In this document: positions 44,783-53,802 of the stretch, piece by piece
Position numbering within the stretch: the first letter of the stretch is position 1
Layout of the letters: each line of letters opens with the position of its first letter
From: Bradyrhizobium sp. Arg816
GTDB lineage: Bacteria; Pseudomonadota; Alphaproteobacteria; Rhizobiales; Xanthobacteraceae
Length of the DNA: 64,000 nucleotides
Direction of reading: 5' to 3'
Assembly: GCF_029989365.1 (NCBI RefSeq)
Contig: NZ_JAPRAQ010000012.1
Coordinates: forward strand, 62,001-126,000
Notes under the pieces: model-generated
Seen by the model: the letters and a program-made list of their open reading frames with translations, nothing else
Told to the model about the DNA's origin: nothing
Databases searched by the model: none
Made by a program: the position numbers and the translations under genes

Positions 44783-45136
44783 ATGAAGTCTGAGAGGGAT
44801 GGCATCAACCTCGCAGCCAAGCCAACCGGAACGGGTTGCGTGGAATGCTCGGTTGCGGGCGGGTGGTGGCTGCATCTTCGCAGATGCGTCGAATGCGGTC
44901 ACATCGGCTGCTGCGATACTTCACCAAACCAGCACGCATCGAAACACAACGCGGCGACAGGTCACCCTGTTATCACGAGCTTCGAGCCGGGCGAACGATG
45001 GTTTTACGACTATCGCACAGGAGAGAGTTTTGCCGGCCCGAAGCTTCAAGGCCCTCACTCGCGTCCGTTGGATCAGCCGGTGCCCGGACCGGCCGAGGCG
45101 GTGCCTTCAGACTGGCAAACGCTCCTCCATGAATAG
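44783..45136 (+). CDS. UBP-type zinc finger protein
   Basis: A 117-residue protein made of one ZnF-UBP domain. The zinc ligands are visible: CVECSVAGGWWLHLRRC, CGHIGCCDTS and His residues in NQHASKHNAATGHPV, ending with a Trp-Phe-Tyr. In eukaryotes the domain binds the ubiquitin C-terminus; in bacteria, small proteins of this kind are frequent but their partner is unknown. The remaining 40 residues are Pro-rich and probably disordered. Confidence 0.88.
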   Translation: MKSERDGINLAAKPTGTGCVECSVAGGWWLHLRRCVECGHIGCCDTSPNQHASKHNAATGHPVITSFEPGERWFYDYRTGESFAGPKLQGPHSRPLDQPVPGPAEAVPSDWQTLLHE

Positions 45137-45202
45137 GGAGTCTGATCGGACGCTGTCCGCTCCCGAGAGCAGAGTGGACGTGGCATGCTTTCGCGGGCTG
45201 AT

Positions 45203-45233
45203 CGGACTTGGGAGCCTCGGACTTGGGAGCCCT
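45203..45233. repeat. 15-bp direct repeat (two copies)
   Basis: CGGACTTGGGAGCCT is followed directly by CGGACTTGGGAGCCC. It lies at the end of the convergent gap between the zinc-finger gene and the leftward SDR gene. Confidence 0.75.
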
Positions 45234-45237
45234 CGCC

Positions 45238-45981
45238 CTAAAACTGATATCTCCGCAGTCCCCCATCCACCGGGATCACCGTCCCCGTGATGTAGCGCGC
45301 CACCGGCGACGCCAGAAACACCGCGAGCGCCGCGAGGTCCTCCGGCTCGCCCCAATAGCCGACCGGGATTTCTTCTTCCGCAAAGCGCTCGCGGTAATCC
45401 GGTGGGTAGTTGCGGCGGATCTGCTCGCTCATGATGCGGCCGGGCGGGATGCAGTTGATGGTGATGCCGTGCTCGCCGATCTCGCGCGACAGGCCTTTTG
45501 CCCAGGCGTGCACGGCGGCTTTCGCGGCGAACGCCGCGTTGAGGCCTTCCGGCTCGGACTTGCCGGTGATGTTGACGATGCGGCCCCATTTGCGCTCGAT
45601 CATCTGCGGCAGCAGCGCGTGCGCGATGCGGCGGTAGCTGGTGAAATTCAGCGCGATCGCCTCGTCCCATTTGCTGTCGGGCGCATCGACCGGCAGCGGG
45701 CGGCTGCCGCCGGCATTGTTGATGAGGATGTCGACATGGCCGAGCGCCTTTTGCGCAAAGGCCGCGATGTTCTCCGCGGCGTCCTTGGCCATCACGTCCT
45801 GCTCGAACGGTGTGATCAGGCCGGAGCCGACTTCCTGCACCAGCTCGGCAAGGAGATCAGTGCGCCGCGCCACGCCGACGACGCGGACGCCTTCGGCAGC
45901 CAGGCCCTTGGCGATGGCGCGGCCGATGCCGATGCTCGCTCCTGTCACGACTGCGGTTTTCGATTTGAGCCCGAGGTCCAT
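45238..45981 (-). CDS. SDR family protein with non-canonical active site
   Basis: A 247-residue Rossmann protein. The cofactor site is VVTGASIGIGRAIAKGLA and the NNAG motif is present, with PVDGG at the C-terminus. The active-site stretch reads NITGKSEPEGLNAAFAAKAA: the Lys of YxxxK is kept but the Tyr position is Ala and the expected Ser is not seen at its usual spacing. It may be a catalytically weak or altered SDR. Start at 45981 follows a short gap from the divergent methyltransferase gene. Confidence 0.85.
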   Translation of the reverse strand: MDLGLKSKTAVVTGASIGIGRAIAKGLAAEGVRVVGVARRTDLLAELVQEVGSGLITPFEQDVMAKDAAENIAAFAQKALGHVDILINNAGGSRPLPVDAPDSKWDEAIALNFTSYRRIAHALLPQMIERKWGRIVNITGKSEPEGLNAAFAAKAAVHAWAKGLSREIGEHGITINCIPPGRIMSEQIRRNYPPDYRERFAEEEIPVGYWGEPEDLAALAVFLASPVARYITGTVIPVDGGLRRYQF

Positions 45982-46126
45982 GGTCACACGCTCTCTTGTT
46001 TGCTTTTTGCTTCTTGTCGTTCGTTTCCTGCCCGTCCCGCGGGCTTCGCGAATTGCCTGAGCGGGACGAGCAGTGGTAACCAAGAGCCTCGACGAAGGAA
46101 ACACGAAAAAGAAAAGGCGTTGAGCA

Positions 46127-46897
46127 ATGGTCTGGGATCCGCAGCAATATCTGAAATTCTCCGGCCATCGGCTTCGGCCCGCCGTCGACCTGTTGATGCG
46201 GATTCCGGATTTCGCCCCGCGCGCGATCGCCGATCTCGGGGCAGGGGCCGGCAACGTGACCAAACTGATCAAGGAGCGCTGGCCGGACGCGACCGTGACC
46301 GGTGTCGAGGGCTCGGCCGAGATGGTGGCCGCGGGCCGCAAGGCGGCGCCGGATGTGGAATGGTCGCACGAGGATCTCGGCCATTGGCACCCCGCCAGGC
46401 AATACGATTTGATCTATTCCAATGCCGCACTGCACTGGCTGCCCAATCATGCGGCGCTGTTTCCGTCAGTCATGGAGAAGGTGGCGCCCGGCGGCATGCT
46501 TGCGGTGCAGATGCCGCGCAACTTCCTCGCGCCATCGCATGTGCTGATCGGCGAGACGGCGCTGAACGGTCCGTGGCGGTCAAAGGTCGAGCATCTCGTT
46601 ACCCCGCCGCCGGTCGAAGGGCCGGCCTTCTATCATGATTTGCTCGCGCCGCTTTCCCAGAACGTTGACATCTGGGAGACCGAATATCTGCAGGTGCTCG
46701 AAGGCGACAATCCCGTGAAGGAGTGGACCAAGGGGACCTGGCTGACGCGCTATCTCGACATCCTGCAGGGCGACGAGAAGGCTGCGTTCGAGGCCGCCTA
46801 TGGCGAGCGGGTCGCGAAGGCCTATCCGAAGAATGCCGCGGGGCAGACGCTGTTTCCGTTCCGGCGTCTGTTCATGGTCGCCGAGCGCAAGAGCTGA
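46127..46897 (+). CDS. tam: Trans-aconitate 2-methyltransferase (Tam-like)
   Basis: A 256-residue SAM-dependent methyltransferase. The opening VWDPQQYLKFSGHRLRPA and IADLGAGAGNVTKLI (SAM motif I) match Tam proteins, as does SNAALHWLPNH. Tam methylates trans-aconitate, a spontaneous by-product of the citric acid cycle, thereby removing an aconitase inhibitor. Length fits the family. Transcribed divergently from the SDR gene. Confidence 0.9.
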   Translation: MVWDPQQYLKFSGHRLRPAVDLLMRIPDFAPRAIADLGAGAGNVTKLIKERWPDATVTGVEGSAEMVAAGRKAAPDVEWSHEDLGHWHPARQYDLIYSNAALHWLPNHAALFPSVMEKVAPGGMLAVQMPRNFLAPSHVLIGETALNGPWRSKVEHLVTPPPVEGPAFYHDLLAPLSQNVDIWETEYLQVLEGDNPVKEWTKGTWLTRYLDILQGDEKAAFEAAYGERVAKAYPKNAAGQTLFPFRRLFMVAERKS

Positions 46898-46925
46898 TCA
46901 CACTGCCGCAATGCGACATAAACCG

Positions 46926-46965
46926 TTCGCAACCCGGAACTGGGAGCGGGTCCCGGGTTGCGCGG
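46926..46965. terminator. Candidate hairpin downstream of tam
   Basis: CGCAACCCGG and CCGGGTTGCG form a ten-base stem closing over about 15 bases, 30 or so bases after the tam stop. No T-run. It may end tam or form in the leader upstream of the TRAP genes. The boundaries are approximate. Confidence 0.45.
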
Positions 46966-47109
46966 ACAACAGCCGTCAAGCTAGCTTGCCTGTGACAAAT
47001 TGGGCTTAGGTCTAGTTGTTCGGGTGGTAGATTGCTGCCACTACTGGGCTGCAAACCGGGCTGTAAAACAAAAAGAACCCGGTTTTAGAGGTTGTTGGGA
47101 GGTTATTTC

Positions 47110-48111
47110 ATGCGCAAGCTGCTTCTTGCAGTCGCCGCCGCAGCTATTCTCGTTGCCCCTGTCTTGGCCCAGGCCCAGAGCCCTATCGTCATCAAGTTCA
47201 GCCACGTCGTCGCCAACGATACCCCGAAGGGCAAGGGCGCGCTGAAGTTCAAGGAGCTCGCCGAGAAGTACACCGACGGCAAGGTCAAGATCGAAGTCTA
47301 TCCGAACTCCTCGCTCTACAAGGACAAGGAGGAGATCGAGGCGCTTCAGCTCGGTTCGGTGCAGATGCTGGCGCCCTCGACCGCGAAATTCGCGCCGCTC
47401 GGTATCAAGGAATTCGAGGCGCTCGACCTGCCCTGGCTGTTCAAGGACGACGAGACCTATTCCAGCGCGATGAAGGGCACCGTCGGCAAATGGCTGTTCC
47501 AGAAGCTGGAAGCCAAGGGCATCACCGGGCTCGCCTATTGGGACAACGGCTTCCACATGGTGTCGTCGAACCGTGCGCTGACGAAGCCCGAGGATTTCAA
47601 GGGCCTGAAGTTCCGCATTTCCGGATCGAAGATCGCCGACCAGTATTTCCGCCTGATGGGATCGATCCCGCAGATCATGGCGTTCTCCGAAGTCTACCAG
47701 GCGCTGCAAACCGGCGTGGTCGACGGCTGCGAGAACACCGCGTCCAACTATCTGACGCAGAAGTTCTACGAGGTGCAGAAGGACATCACCGTGTCCTATC
47801 ACGCGCATCTGCAATATGCCGTGATCGTCAACTCGAAATTCTGGTCCGGACTGCCGCCTGACATCCGCACCCAGCTCGAGAAGGCGATGGTGGATGCAAC
47901 CGAGTACACCAACCAGATCGCGCACCAGGAGAACGAGGACGCGCTGGCCGAGATCAAGAAGACGGGCAAGACCAAGCTGCATTATCTGACTGACGCCGAT
48001 CGCAAGGCGTGGCAGGAAGCGATGCAGCCGACTTACAAATGGGCAAAGGGCCGGGTCGGGCAGGAGGTGCTCGATCTCGTCGCCAAGGAACTCGACGTCA
48101 AGATGAACTGA
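47110..48111 (+). CDS. TRAP transporter substrate-binding protein (DctP-type)
   Basis: A 333-residue periplasmic binding protein for a TRAP transporter. It has a signal peptide (1-25, ending AQAQ) and the family features VIKFSHVVANDTPKGKGAL, GLKFRISGSK and VDGCENTASNYL. The ATG at 47110 follows GGGAGG. The ligand is probably a dicarboxylate or other organic acid. A hairpin separates it from the fused permease gene 81 bases downstream, consistent with higher expression of the binding protein. Confidence 0.93.
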   Translation: MRKLLLAVAAAAILVAPVLAQAQSPIVIKFSHVVANDTPKGKGALKFKELAEKYTDGKVKIEVYPNSSLYKDKEEIEALQLGSVQMLAPSTAKFAPLGIKEFEALDLPWLFKDDETYSSAMKGTVGKWLFQKLEAKGITGLAYWDNGFHMVSSNRALTKPEDFKGLKFRISGSKIADQYFRLMGSIPQIMAFSEVYQALQTGVVDGCENTASNYLTQKFYEVQKDITVSYHAHLQYAVIVNSKFWSGLPPDIRTQLEKAMVDATEYTNQIAHQENEDALAEIKKTGKTKLHYLTDADRKAWQEAMQPTYKWAKGRVGQEVLDLVAKELDVKMN

Positions 48112-48135
48112 CGCGTTTTCCGCAAGGACAATACG

Positions 48136-48167
48136 AACGGTCGGGAGTGTGCGCACTCCCGGCCGTT
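48136..48167 (+). terminator. Intercistronic hairpin between TRAP genes
   Basis: AACGGTCGGGAGTG and CACTCCCGGCCGTT form a 14-base stem (one G-T pair) with loop TGCG. There is no long T-run, so it probably acts as a partial terminator or RNA-stabiliser between the binding-protein and permease genes. Confidence 0.6.
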
Positions 48168-48191
48168 TCGCATCGATAGGGGGACTTTGAT

Positions 48192-50240
48192 TTGCTTCGC
48201 GTGCTCAACCAGGCGCTCAACCATCTCGAAGAATGGCTGATCGCGACGCTCATCGCGGCTGCAACCGGCTTGATCTTCATCGCCGTGTTGCACCGTTACG
48301 GCGCAGGCGAATCGATCGTCCTCTCCAGATGGGCGGCTGCGCACGGGATGAGCTGGCTCGCGACCCTGTCGATGGCGGTGTTCACCTTCCTGTCCGAGCT
48401 CGACCTGTCCTGGGCGCAGGAACTCTGCATCTACATGTTCATCTGGATGGCCAAGTTCGGCGCGGCCTATGGCGTGCGCACCGGCATCCATGTCGGCGTC
48501 GACCTGCTCGTCAACCGCCTGCCAGAACATTCGCGCAAGCACGTGATCCTGTTCTCGCTGCTCTGCGGCGCGCTCTTCACCGGCATGATCGCCGCCTTCG
48601 GCGCCTCCTTCGTCGCCGAGATGTTCAAGACCGGCCAGCAATCGAACGACCTCGAAGCGCCGATGTGGTTCGTCTATCTGGCGATCCCGCTCGGCTCCGG
48701 CCTGATGTGCTTCCGCTTCCTCCAGGTCTCGTGGTCCTACTACTGGACCGGCCATCTGCCGCATCACGACGAGAGCCATGTCGAGGGCGTGGAGGCCGAC
48801 GTCTCGCCGGCGCTGCATCCCCAGCCCGCCGGCGCGGCGACCAGGGCCGCTGCGCGAAAAGTGTCGCCGCTCGGCGTGATCCTGATCATGGCGCCGATCC
48901 TGATCTTCGCGATGTGTCTCGCCGAGAAGTTCGGCGTGGTGGTGCTGCCGCACTGGATGCGTGCGGCGACCGTGTTCGCGCTGCTGATCGCGCTGATGCT
49001 GACCGGCATCCCGGTCTCGATCGCGCTCGGCCTCACCGTGATGACGTTCCTGTTCACGCTGACCACGGTGCCGATCGAAGCGGTCTCGATGAAGCTCTTC
49101 ACCGGCATCGAGGGGTTCGAGATCATGGCGATCCCGTTCTTCATCCTCGCCGGCAATTTCCTCACCCATGGCGGTGTCGCGCGCCGCATGATCAATTTCG
49201 CGACCTCGCTGATCGGCCACTGGCACGGTGGCCTCGGCCTTGCCGGCATCGTCGCCTGCGCGATGTTCGCGCTGGTGTGCGGCTCGAGCGTCGCCACCGT
49301 CGCCGCGATCGGCGCCATCGTGCTGCCGGAGATGGTGCGGCACGGCTATCCGATGCGCTTCGGCGCCGGCATCATCACCGTTGCCGGCTCACTCGGCATC
49401 CTGATGTTGCCCTCGATTCCGAAGATCGTCTACGCGGTCTCCACCAACACCTCGATCGGCGCGCTGTTCGTCGCGGGCCTGCTGCCGGGCATTCTGCTGA
49501 CGACCATGCTCTGCATCGTCACCTGGTGGCTCGCCCGCAAGCGCGATTATCCACGGCTGCCGAAGGCGACCTGGGGCGAGACGGTGCGCACCTTCCGCGA
49601 GAGCATCTGGGGATTGATGCTGGTCGTCATCATCATCGGCGGCATCTATAGCGGCCTGTTCACCGCCACCGAGGCGGCCGCGATGGCTGCGGTCTACTCC
49701 TTCATCATCGCGGTGTTCGTCTACAAGGCCATCAAGATCGTGGACGTGCCGCGGGTGCTGCTGCGCGCCGCCAACACCAGCGCGATGCTGCTCTACATCG
49801 TCACCAACGCGGTGCTGTTCTCCTTCGTGCTCTCCAACGAGAACCTACCGGCGACCTTGGCCGACTGGATCGCGGCACAGAATCTCGGCTGGGTCGGCTT
49901 CCTGCTGGTCGTCAACATCCTCCTGCTGCTCGCCGGCAACTTCATGGAGCCGAACTCGATCATCCTGATCATGGCGCCGATCCTGGCGCCGGCGGCCAAG
50001 AAGCTCGGCATCGACCTCGTGCATTTCGGCATCGTGATGGACGTCAACATGGAGGTCGGCCTCTGCCATCCGCCTGTCGGCTTGAACCTCTACGTCGCCT
50101 CGATGATCGCGCGAATGCGGATCACAGATCTCGCGGTCGCGGTGATGCCGTGGTTGATCACCATGCTCGGCTTCCTCGTGATCGTGACCTACTGGCCCGA
50201 TTTGACGCTGTGGCTGCCGCGGGTGCTCGGGATGCACTAG
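48192..50240 (+). CDS. TRAP transporter fused permease (DctQ-DctM)
   Basis: A 682-residue membrane protein. Residues about 1-200 are a DctQ-like small subunit, with four helices and the LSWAQELCIYMFIW segment; after a hydrophilic linker (about 200-235, SHVEGVEADVSPALHPQPAG) comes a DctM-like large subunit (about 235-682) with LTGIPVSIALGLTV and NFMEPNSIILIMAP. The start is a TTG at 48192 preceded by AGGGGGA. A single chain replaces the usual two subunits. Confidence 0.9.
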   Translation: MLRVLNQALNHLEEWLIATLIAAATGLIFIAVLHRYGAGESIVLSRWAAAHGMSWLATLSMAVFTFLSELDLSWAQELCIYMFIWMAKFGAAYGVRTGIHVGVDLLVNRLPEHSRKHVILFSLLCGALFTGMIAAFGASFVAEMFKTGQQSNDLEAPMWFVYLAIPLGSGLMCFRFLQVSWSYYWTGHLPHHDESHVEGVEADVSPALHPQPAGAATRAAARKVSPLGVILIMAPILIFAMCLAEKFGVVVLPHWMRAATVFALLIALMLTGIPVSIALGLTVMTFLFTLTTVPIEAVSMKLFTGIEGFEIMAIPFFILAGNFLTHGGVARRMINFATSLIGHWHGGLGLAGIVACAMFALVCGSSVATVAAIGAIVLPEMVRHGYPMRFGAGIITVAGSLGILMLPSIPKIVYAVSTNTSIGALFVAGLLPGILLTTMLCIVTWWLARKRDYPRLPKATWGETVRTFRESIWGLMLVVIIIGGIYSGLFTATEAAAMAAVYSFIIAVFVYKAIKIVDVPRVLLRAANTSAMLLYIVTNAVLFSFVLSNENLPATLADWIAAQNLGWVGFLLVVNILLLLAGNFMEPNSIILIMAPILAPAAKKLGIDLVHFGIVMDVNMEVGLCHPPVGLNLYVASMIARMRITDLAVAVMPWLITMLGFLVIVTYWPDLTLWLPRVLGMH

Positions 50241-50336
50241 CCTATCTCGGCCAGACATGGCTAACGCGCGGTAAACCCGCACGCTCAAATGCCATCGCTG
50301 CGCTGGGAACCGATTTTACGGATTTGCGGTAGAACC

Positions 50337-51506
50337 ATGTCAGCGGGTGGGGCTGGCATGTTCTTCAACAGAATGGAATCCGGACGGGCGTCGATTTCCG
50401 ACGCCGTCTATATGGAAGTCATCACGGGCCTTCACGGCACGACGGTGCCCAACATTCTTGCGGCCGCCTGCCTGGCGATGGTCGGCGCGATCACGACCTA
50501 TGAGACCGGTGATAAGGTGACGGCGGCCCTGACGGTCGCTGGTGTCGTGGTGGCCATCGTCCGTCTGTTCGAAATTGTCGCATTCCGGCGTCGCCTCGCG
50601 CGTCCACCGCAGTTCGCTCGGGCCGAGGCCGTGATCTGGGCGCGGCGTTACATAGCCGGCACCGTTGTAACGGCGCTCGTGCTTGGCGTCTTTGCCGCGC
50701 GCAGCATCGTGCTGGGTGATGCGCTCTGCTCCGTGATGGCGATCGGCATCGGCTTCGGCTTTGGCGCCGGCGTGGTGGCGCGGCTGGCGCTGCGTCCGGT
50801 CGCGGCGCTGCTCGATCTCGTCGCAATCGCAGCGCCTGCTGCGATCGTGACCTTCATGCAGCCCGATCTGCGCCACGTCGGGCTCGGGCTCCTCATCCTG
50901 ATGTATGTAGCCGCCAGTTTCGAGATGGTGCGGCTGAGCTTCAACGCCTCGATCAACCAGATCACGCTGAAGCGGCAGTTCGAGCAGCTGTCGCGCTTGG
51001 ACCCGATGACCGGCGTGTCCAATCGTTCGGTGCTGGCCACGGACCTGCCGCAGATGCTGGCGGCCGGGATGATTGCCGTCCATACGCTCGATCTCGACCG
51101 CTTCAAGGAGGCGAACGACCGGTTCGGCCATCCCGTCGGTGACGCATTGCTGAAGCAGGTCGCCGGGCGGCTTAAGGTGCTCGCCGCGCAGGATGACCTC
51201 GTGGTCCGGATGGGCGGCGACGAGTTCGTCCTGGTGCAGCGCGCGGCGGCTGATGCGGAAGCGATGGCGCAGCGCATCGTGCAGTCGATCAGCGCGGCCT
51301 ATGATATCGATGGACAAATGATCGAGCTCGGCGTCAGCATCGGGGTCGCCGTCGCGCCGGACGATGGGCGCACCGCGGAGGCGCTGCTGTCGCGCTCCGA
51401 CAAGGCGCTTTATCGGGCCAAGCAGGAACGCGGCGGCTATGTGCTGGCGCGGGAGTTGCGGATGGCGGATAAGATCGTACCTTCCACCAAAGGGCTCGCC
51501 GCGTAG
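50337..51506 (+). CDS. Membrane-associated diguanylate cyclase (GGDEF)
   Basis: A 389-residue protein. The N-terminal half holds about six hydrophobic helices (from about 36 to 190), and the C-terminal half a GGDEF domain with RMGGDEFVLV near residues 290-298 and a canonical substrate segment DLDRFKEANDRFGHPVGD. The allosteric inhibition RxxD motif that often lies just before GGDEF is absent (Ala at the Arg position), so product feedback is unlikely. Starts at 50337 or 50358 are possible; I use 50337. No EAL domain. Confidence 0.9.
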   Translation: MSAGGAGMFFNRMESGRASISDAVYMEVITGLHGTTVPNILAAACLAMVGAITTYETGDKVTAALTVAGVVVAIVRLFEIVAFRRRLARPPQFARAEAVIWARRYIAGTVVTALVLGVFAARSIVLGDALCSVMAIGIGFGFGAGVVARLALRPVAALLDLVAIAAPAAIVTFMQPDLRHVGLGLLILMYVAASFEMVRLSFNASINQITLKRQFEQLSRLDPMTGVSNRSVLATDLPQMLAAGMIAVHTLDLDRFKEANDRFGHPVGDALLKQVAGRLKVLAAQDDLVVRMGGDEFVLVQRAAADAEAMAQRIVQSISAAYDIDGQMIELGVSIGVAVAPDDGRTAEALLSRSDKALYRAKQERGGYVLARELRMADKIVPSTKGLAA

Positions 51507-51532
51507 ACGGTGCACCCTCTTGCGAGCGGAGT

Positions 51533-51619
51533 CGTAGCCCGGATGGAGCGAAGCGCAATCCGGGGCCGGCTCGATTATGGCACGATTCCCGGATTGCGCT
51601 TCGCTCCTTCCGGGCTACG
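51533..51619. repeat. Palindromic intergenic repeat, family B (copy 1)
   Basis: Long inverted arms, CGTAGCCCGGATGGAGCGAA and its near-complement TTCGCTCCTTCCGGGCTACG, with further pairing CGCAATCCGGG / CCCGGATTGCG inside and a short spacer. It would form a long hairpin upstream of the sulfatase gene. Copy 2 is at 61913-61994. Confidence 0.9.
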
Positions 51620-51696
51620 CATTCCTCCTCCACCAGCGATGGCAATCACGCGCGAGATGCGGTTAGATGACCGCAACGAGCCGGGAGGAAACAAAC

Positions 51697-53625
51697 ATGA
51701 CCGAAATCAGCAGCGAGCCGAAGGACGCAACACCCTCCGTCATCGCGCAGCAAACGGCGATGCTGAATGCGCTGCCGTTTTCCGACACGCGGGATTTCGA
51801 CGATGCCGCGCGCGGCTTCCTCGGCACGATCGAGAACGCGGAGATCACCAACCCGCAGGGGCGGATGGTCTGGAGCCTGAAGCCCTACGGTTTCCTGTCG
51901 TCCGAGCAGGCGCCGCCGACCGTCAATCCGAGCCTGTGGCGGCAGTCGCGGCTCAACATGCAGCACGGGCTGTTCGAGGTCGTGCCCGGCGTCTACCAGG
52001 TGCGCGGGCTCGACATCGCCAACATGACGCTGATCGAGGGCGACAGCGGCGTCATCGTCGTGGACACGCTGACGTCGATCGAGGGCGCACGTGCCGCGCT
52101 CGATCTCTATTACAGGCATCGTGGCCAGAAGCCGGTCGCCGCCGTCATTTTCACCCACACCCATACCGACCATTGGGGTGGCGCGCGCGGTGTGCTGGAG
52201 GAGGATGCGCTGGCGACCGGGCGCGTGCCCATCATCGCGCCGAGCCTGTTCATGGAGCACGCCGTCTCCGAGAACATCATCGCGGGGCCGGCGATGCTGC
52301 GCCGGGCGCAGTACCAGTTCGGCCCGTTCCTCGCCAAGGGGGCGCGAGGGCAGGTCGATTGCGGCCTCGGCAAGTCGATGGCGGCGGGATCGGTCGCGCT
52401 GATGCGGCCGACCGATCTGATCATGGCGACCGGCGACAGGCGCGTGATCGACGGCGTCGAATTCGAATTCCAGATGGCGCCGAACAGCGAAGCTCCGGCG
52501 GAGATGCACTTCTTCATCCCGCGTTACAGACTGTTGAACCTCGCGGAGAACTGCACCCACAATTTCCACAATCTGCTGCCGTTCCGCGGCGCCGATGTGC
52601 GCGATGCGCTGGCCTGGTCGAAGTACCTCAATGAGGCCTTGCGGCTCTGGGACGGCAAGGCGGAGGCGATGTGCGGGCAGCATCACTGGCCGGTGTGGGG
52701 CCGCGAGCGCATCGGCACGATGATCCGGCAGCAGCGCGATCTCTACAAGTTCGCGCATGACCAGACCATCCGCCTGATGAACCACGGCCTCACCGCCGCC
52801 GAGATCGCCGAGACGATCCAGTTGCCGAAGAGCCTGGAGGGCGCCTGGCATGGCCGCGGCTATTACGGCCATATCCGGCATAACGTGAAGGCGATCTACC
52901 AGAAATATCTCGGCTGGTACGATGCCAATCCGGTCAATCTCGATCCGCTGCCGCCGGTCGAGTCCGGCAAGAAGTATGTCGAGTACATGGGTGGCGCTGA
53001 GGCCATCCTCGCGCGCGCACGCAAGGACTTCGACAAAGGCGAGTTTCGCTTTGTCGCGCAGGCGCTCGGGCATCTCGTCTTCGCGGAGCCGGAGAATGAA
53101 GCGGCGCGTGCGTTGCTCGCGGATACGCTCGAGCAGCTCGGTTATGCCGCCGAGAGCTCGACCTGGCGCAACGCCTATCTGTTCGGCGCGCAGGAGCTGC
53201 GTCAGGGCATGCCCAAGACCCCACCGCGTCCGCCGATGCCGCGCGAGACGCTGGCGGCGCTACGCACCGAGCAGCTCTGGGACGTGCTCGGCATTCGGCT
53301 CAACGGCCCCAAGGCCGAGGGCAAGCACATCGTGCTGAACTGGAGCTTTTCCGATACCGGCGAGATATTCGCGCTCAATTTGGAAAACTCTGCGCTGACC
53401 TATACCGAAGGCGTGCAGGCGGAGAATGCGGACGCGAGCTTCACGCTCGCGCGCGCAACGCTCGATGAAGTCATCGCGAAACTGACGAGCTTTCCGGAAG
53501 CGGTCGCCGCCGGCAAGATCAAGCTCACGGGCAACCCGATGCGGCTTGCCGAGCTGATGGGCCTGATGGACGAGTTTCCAAGGATGTTCGAGATCGTGGA
53601 GCCGAAGAGAGCAGTGGTGACGTAA
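51697..53625 (+). CDS. Alkyl/aryl sulfatase of the metallo-beta-lactamase type (SdsA-like)
   Basis: A 642-residue enzyme. The metal site is THTHTDHWGG (from about 152), followed by MEHAVSENIIAGPAM and NCTHNFHNL with more His ligands. After the catalytic domain comes a helical dimerisation part and a C-terminal SCP2-like domain (AENADASFTLARATLDEVI, about 585 on), as in SdsA1. No signal peptide is visible, unlike Pseudomonas SdsA1, so it may act inside the cell. Releases sulfate from alkyl sulfates such as detergents. The ATG at 51697 follows GGGAGGAA. Confidence 0.9.
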   Translation: MTEISSEPKDATPSVIAQQTAMLNALPFSDTRDFDDAARGFLGTIENAEITNPQGRMVWSLKPYGFLSSEQAPPTVNPSLWRQSRLNMQHGLFEVVPGVYQVRGLDIANMTLIEGDSGVIVVDTLTSIEGARAALDLYYRHRGQKPVAAVIFTHTHTDHWGGARGVLEEDALATGRVPIIAPSLFMEHAVSENIIAGPAMLRRAQYQFGPFLAKGARGQVDCGLGKSMAAGSVALMRPTDLIMATGDRRVIDGVEFEFQMAPNSEAPAEMHFFIPRYRLLNLAENCTHNFHNLLPFRGADVRDALAWSKYLNEALRLWDGKAEAMCGQHHWPVWGRERIGTMIRQQRDLYKFAHDQTIRLMNHGLTAAEIAETIQLPKSLEGAWHGRGYYGHIRHNVKAIYQKYLGWYDANPVNLDPLPPVESGKKYVEYMGGAEAILARARKDFDKGEFRFVAQALGHLVFAEPENEAARALLADTLEQLGYAAESSTWRNAYLFGAQELRQGMPKTPPRPPMPRETLAALRTEQLWDVLGIRLNGPKAEGKHIVLNWSFSDTGEIFALNLENSALTYTEGVQAENADASFTLARATLDEVIAKLTSFPEAVAAGKIKLTGNPMRLAELMGLMDEFPRMFEIVEPKRAVVT

Positions 53626-53672
53626 GGCGCCGCTCGCCTCGTTCTCGCTGGCATCGCCCTCCGCACCCTCGC

Positions 53673-53777
53673 TGTCATCGCCCGGCTTGACCGGGCGATC
53701 CAGTATCCAAGAGACCGCAGTGCTTGAGCCGAGAAGCCGCGGAGTACTGGATGCCCCGGTCAAGCCGGGGCATGACA
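53673..53777. repeat. Palindromic intergenic repeat, family A (copy 2)
   Basis: TGTCAT, hairpin CGCCCGGCTTGACCGGGCG, ATCCAGTA, spacer, GGAGTACTGGAT, hairpin CCCCGGTCAAGCCGGGG, ATGACA. Same architecture as 19934-20036. Again between convergent genes. Confidence 0.88.
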
Positions 53778-53802
53778 GTGTATCGTGAGGTGAAAGCGGC
53801 CC

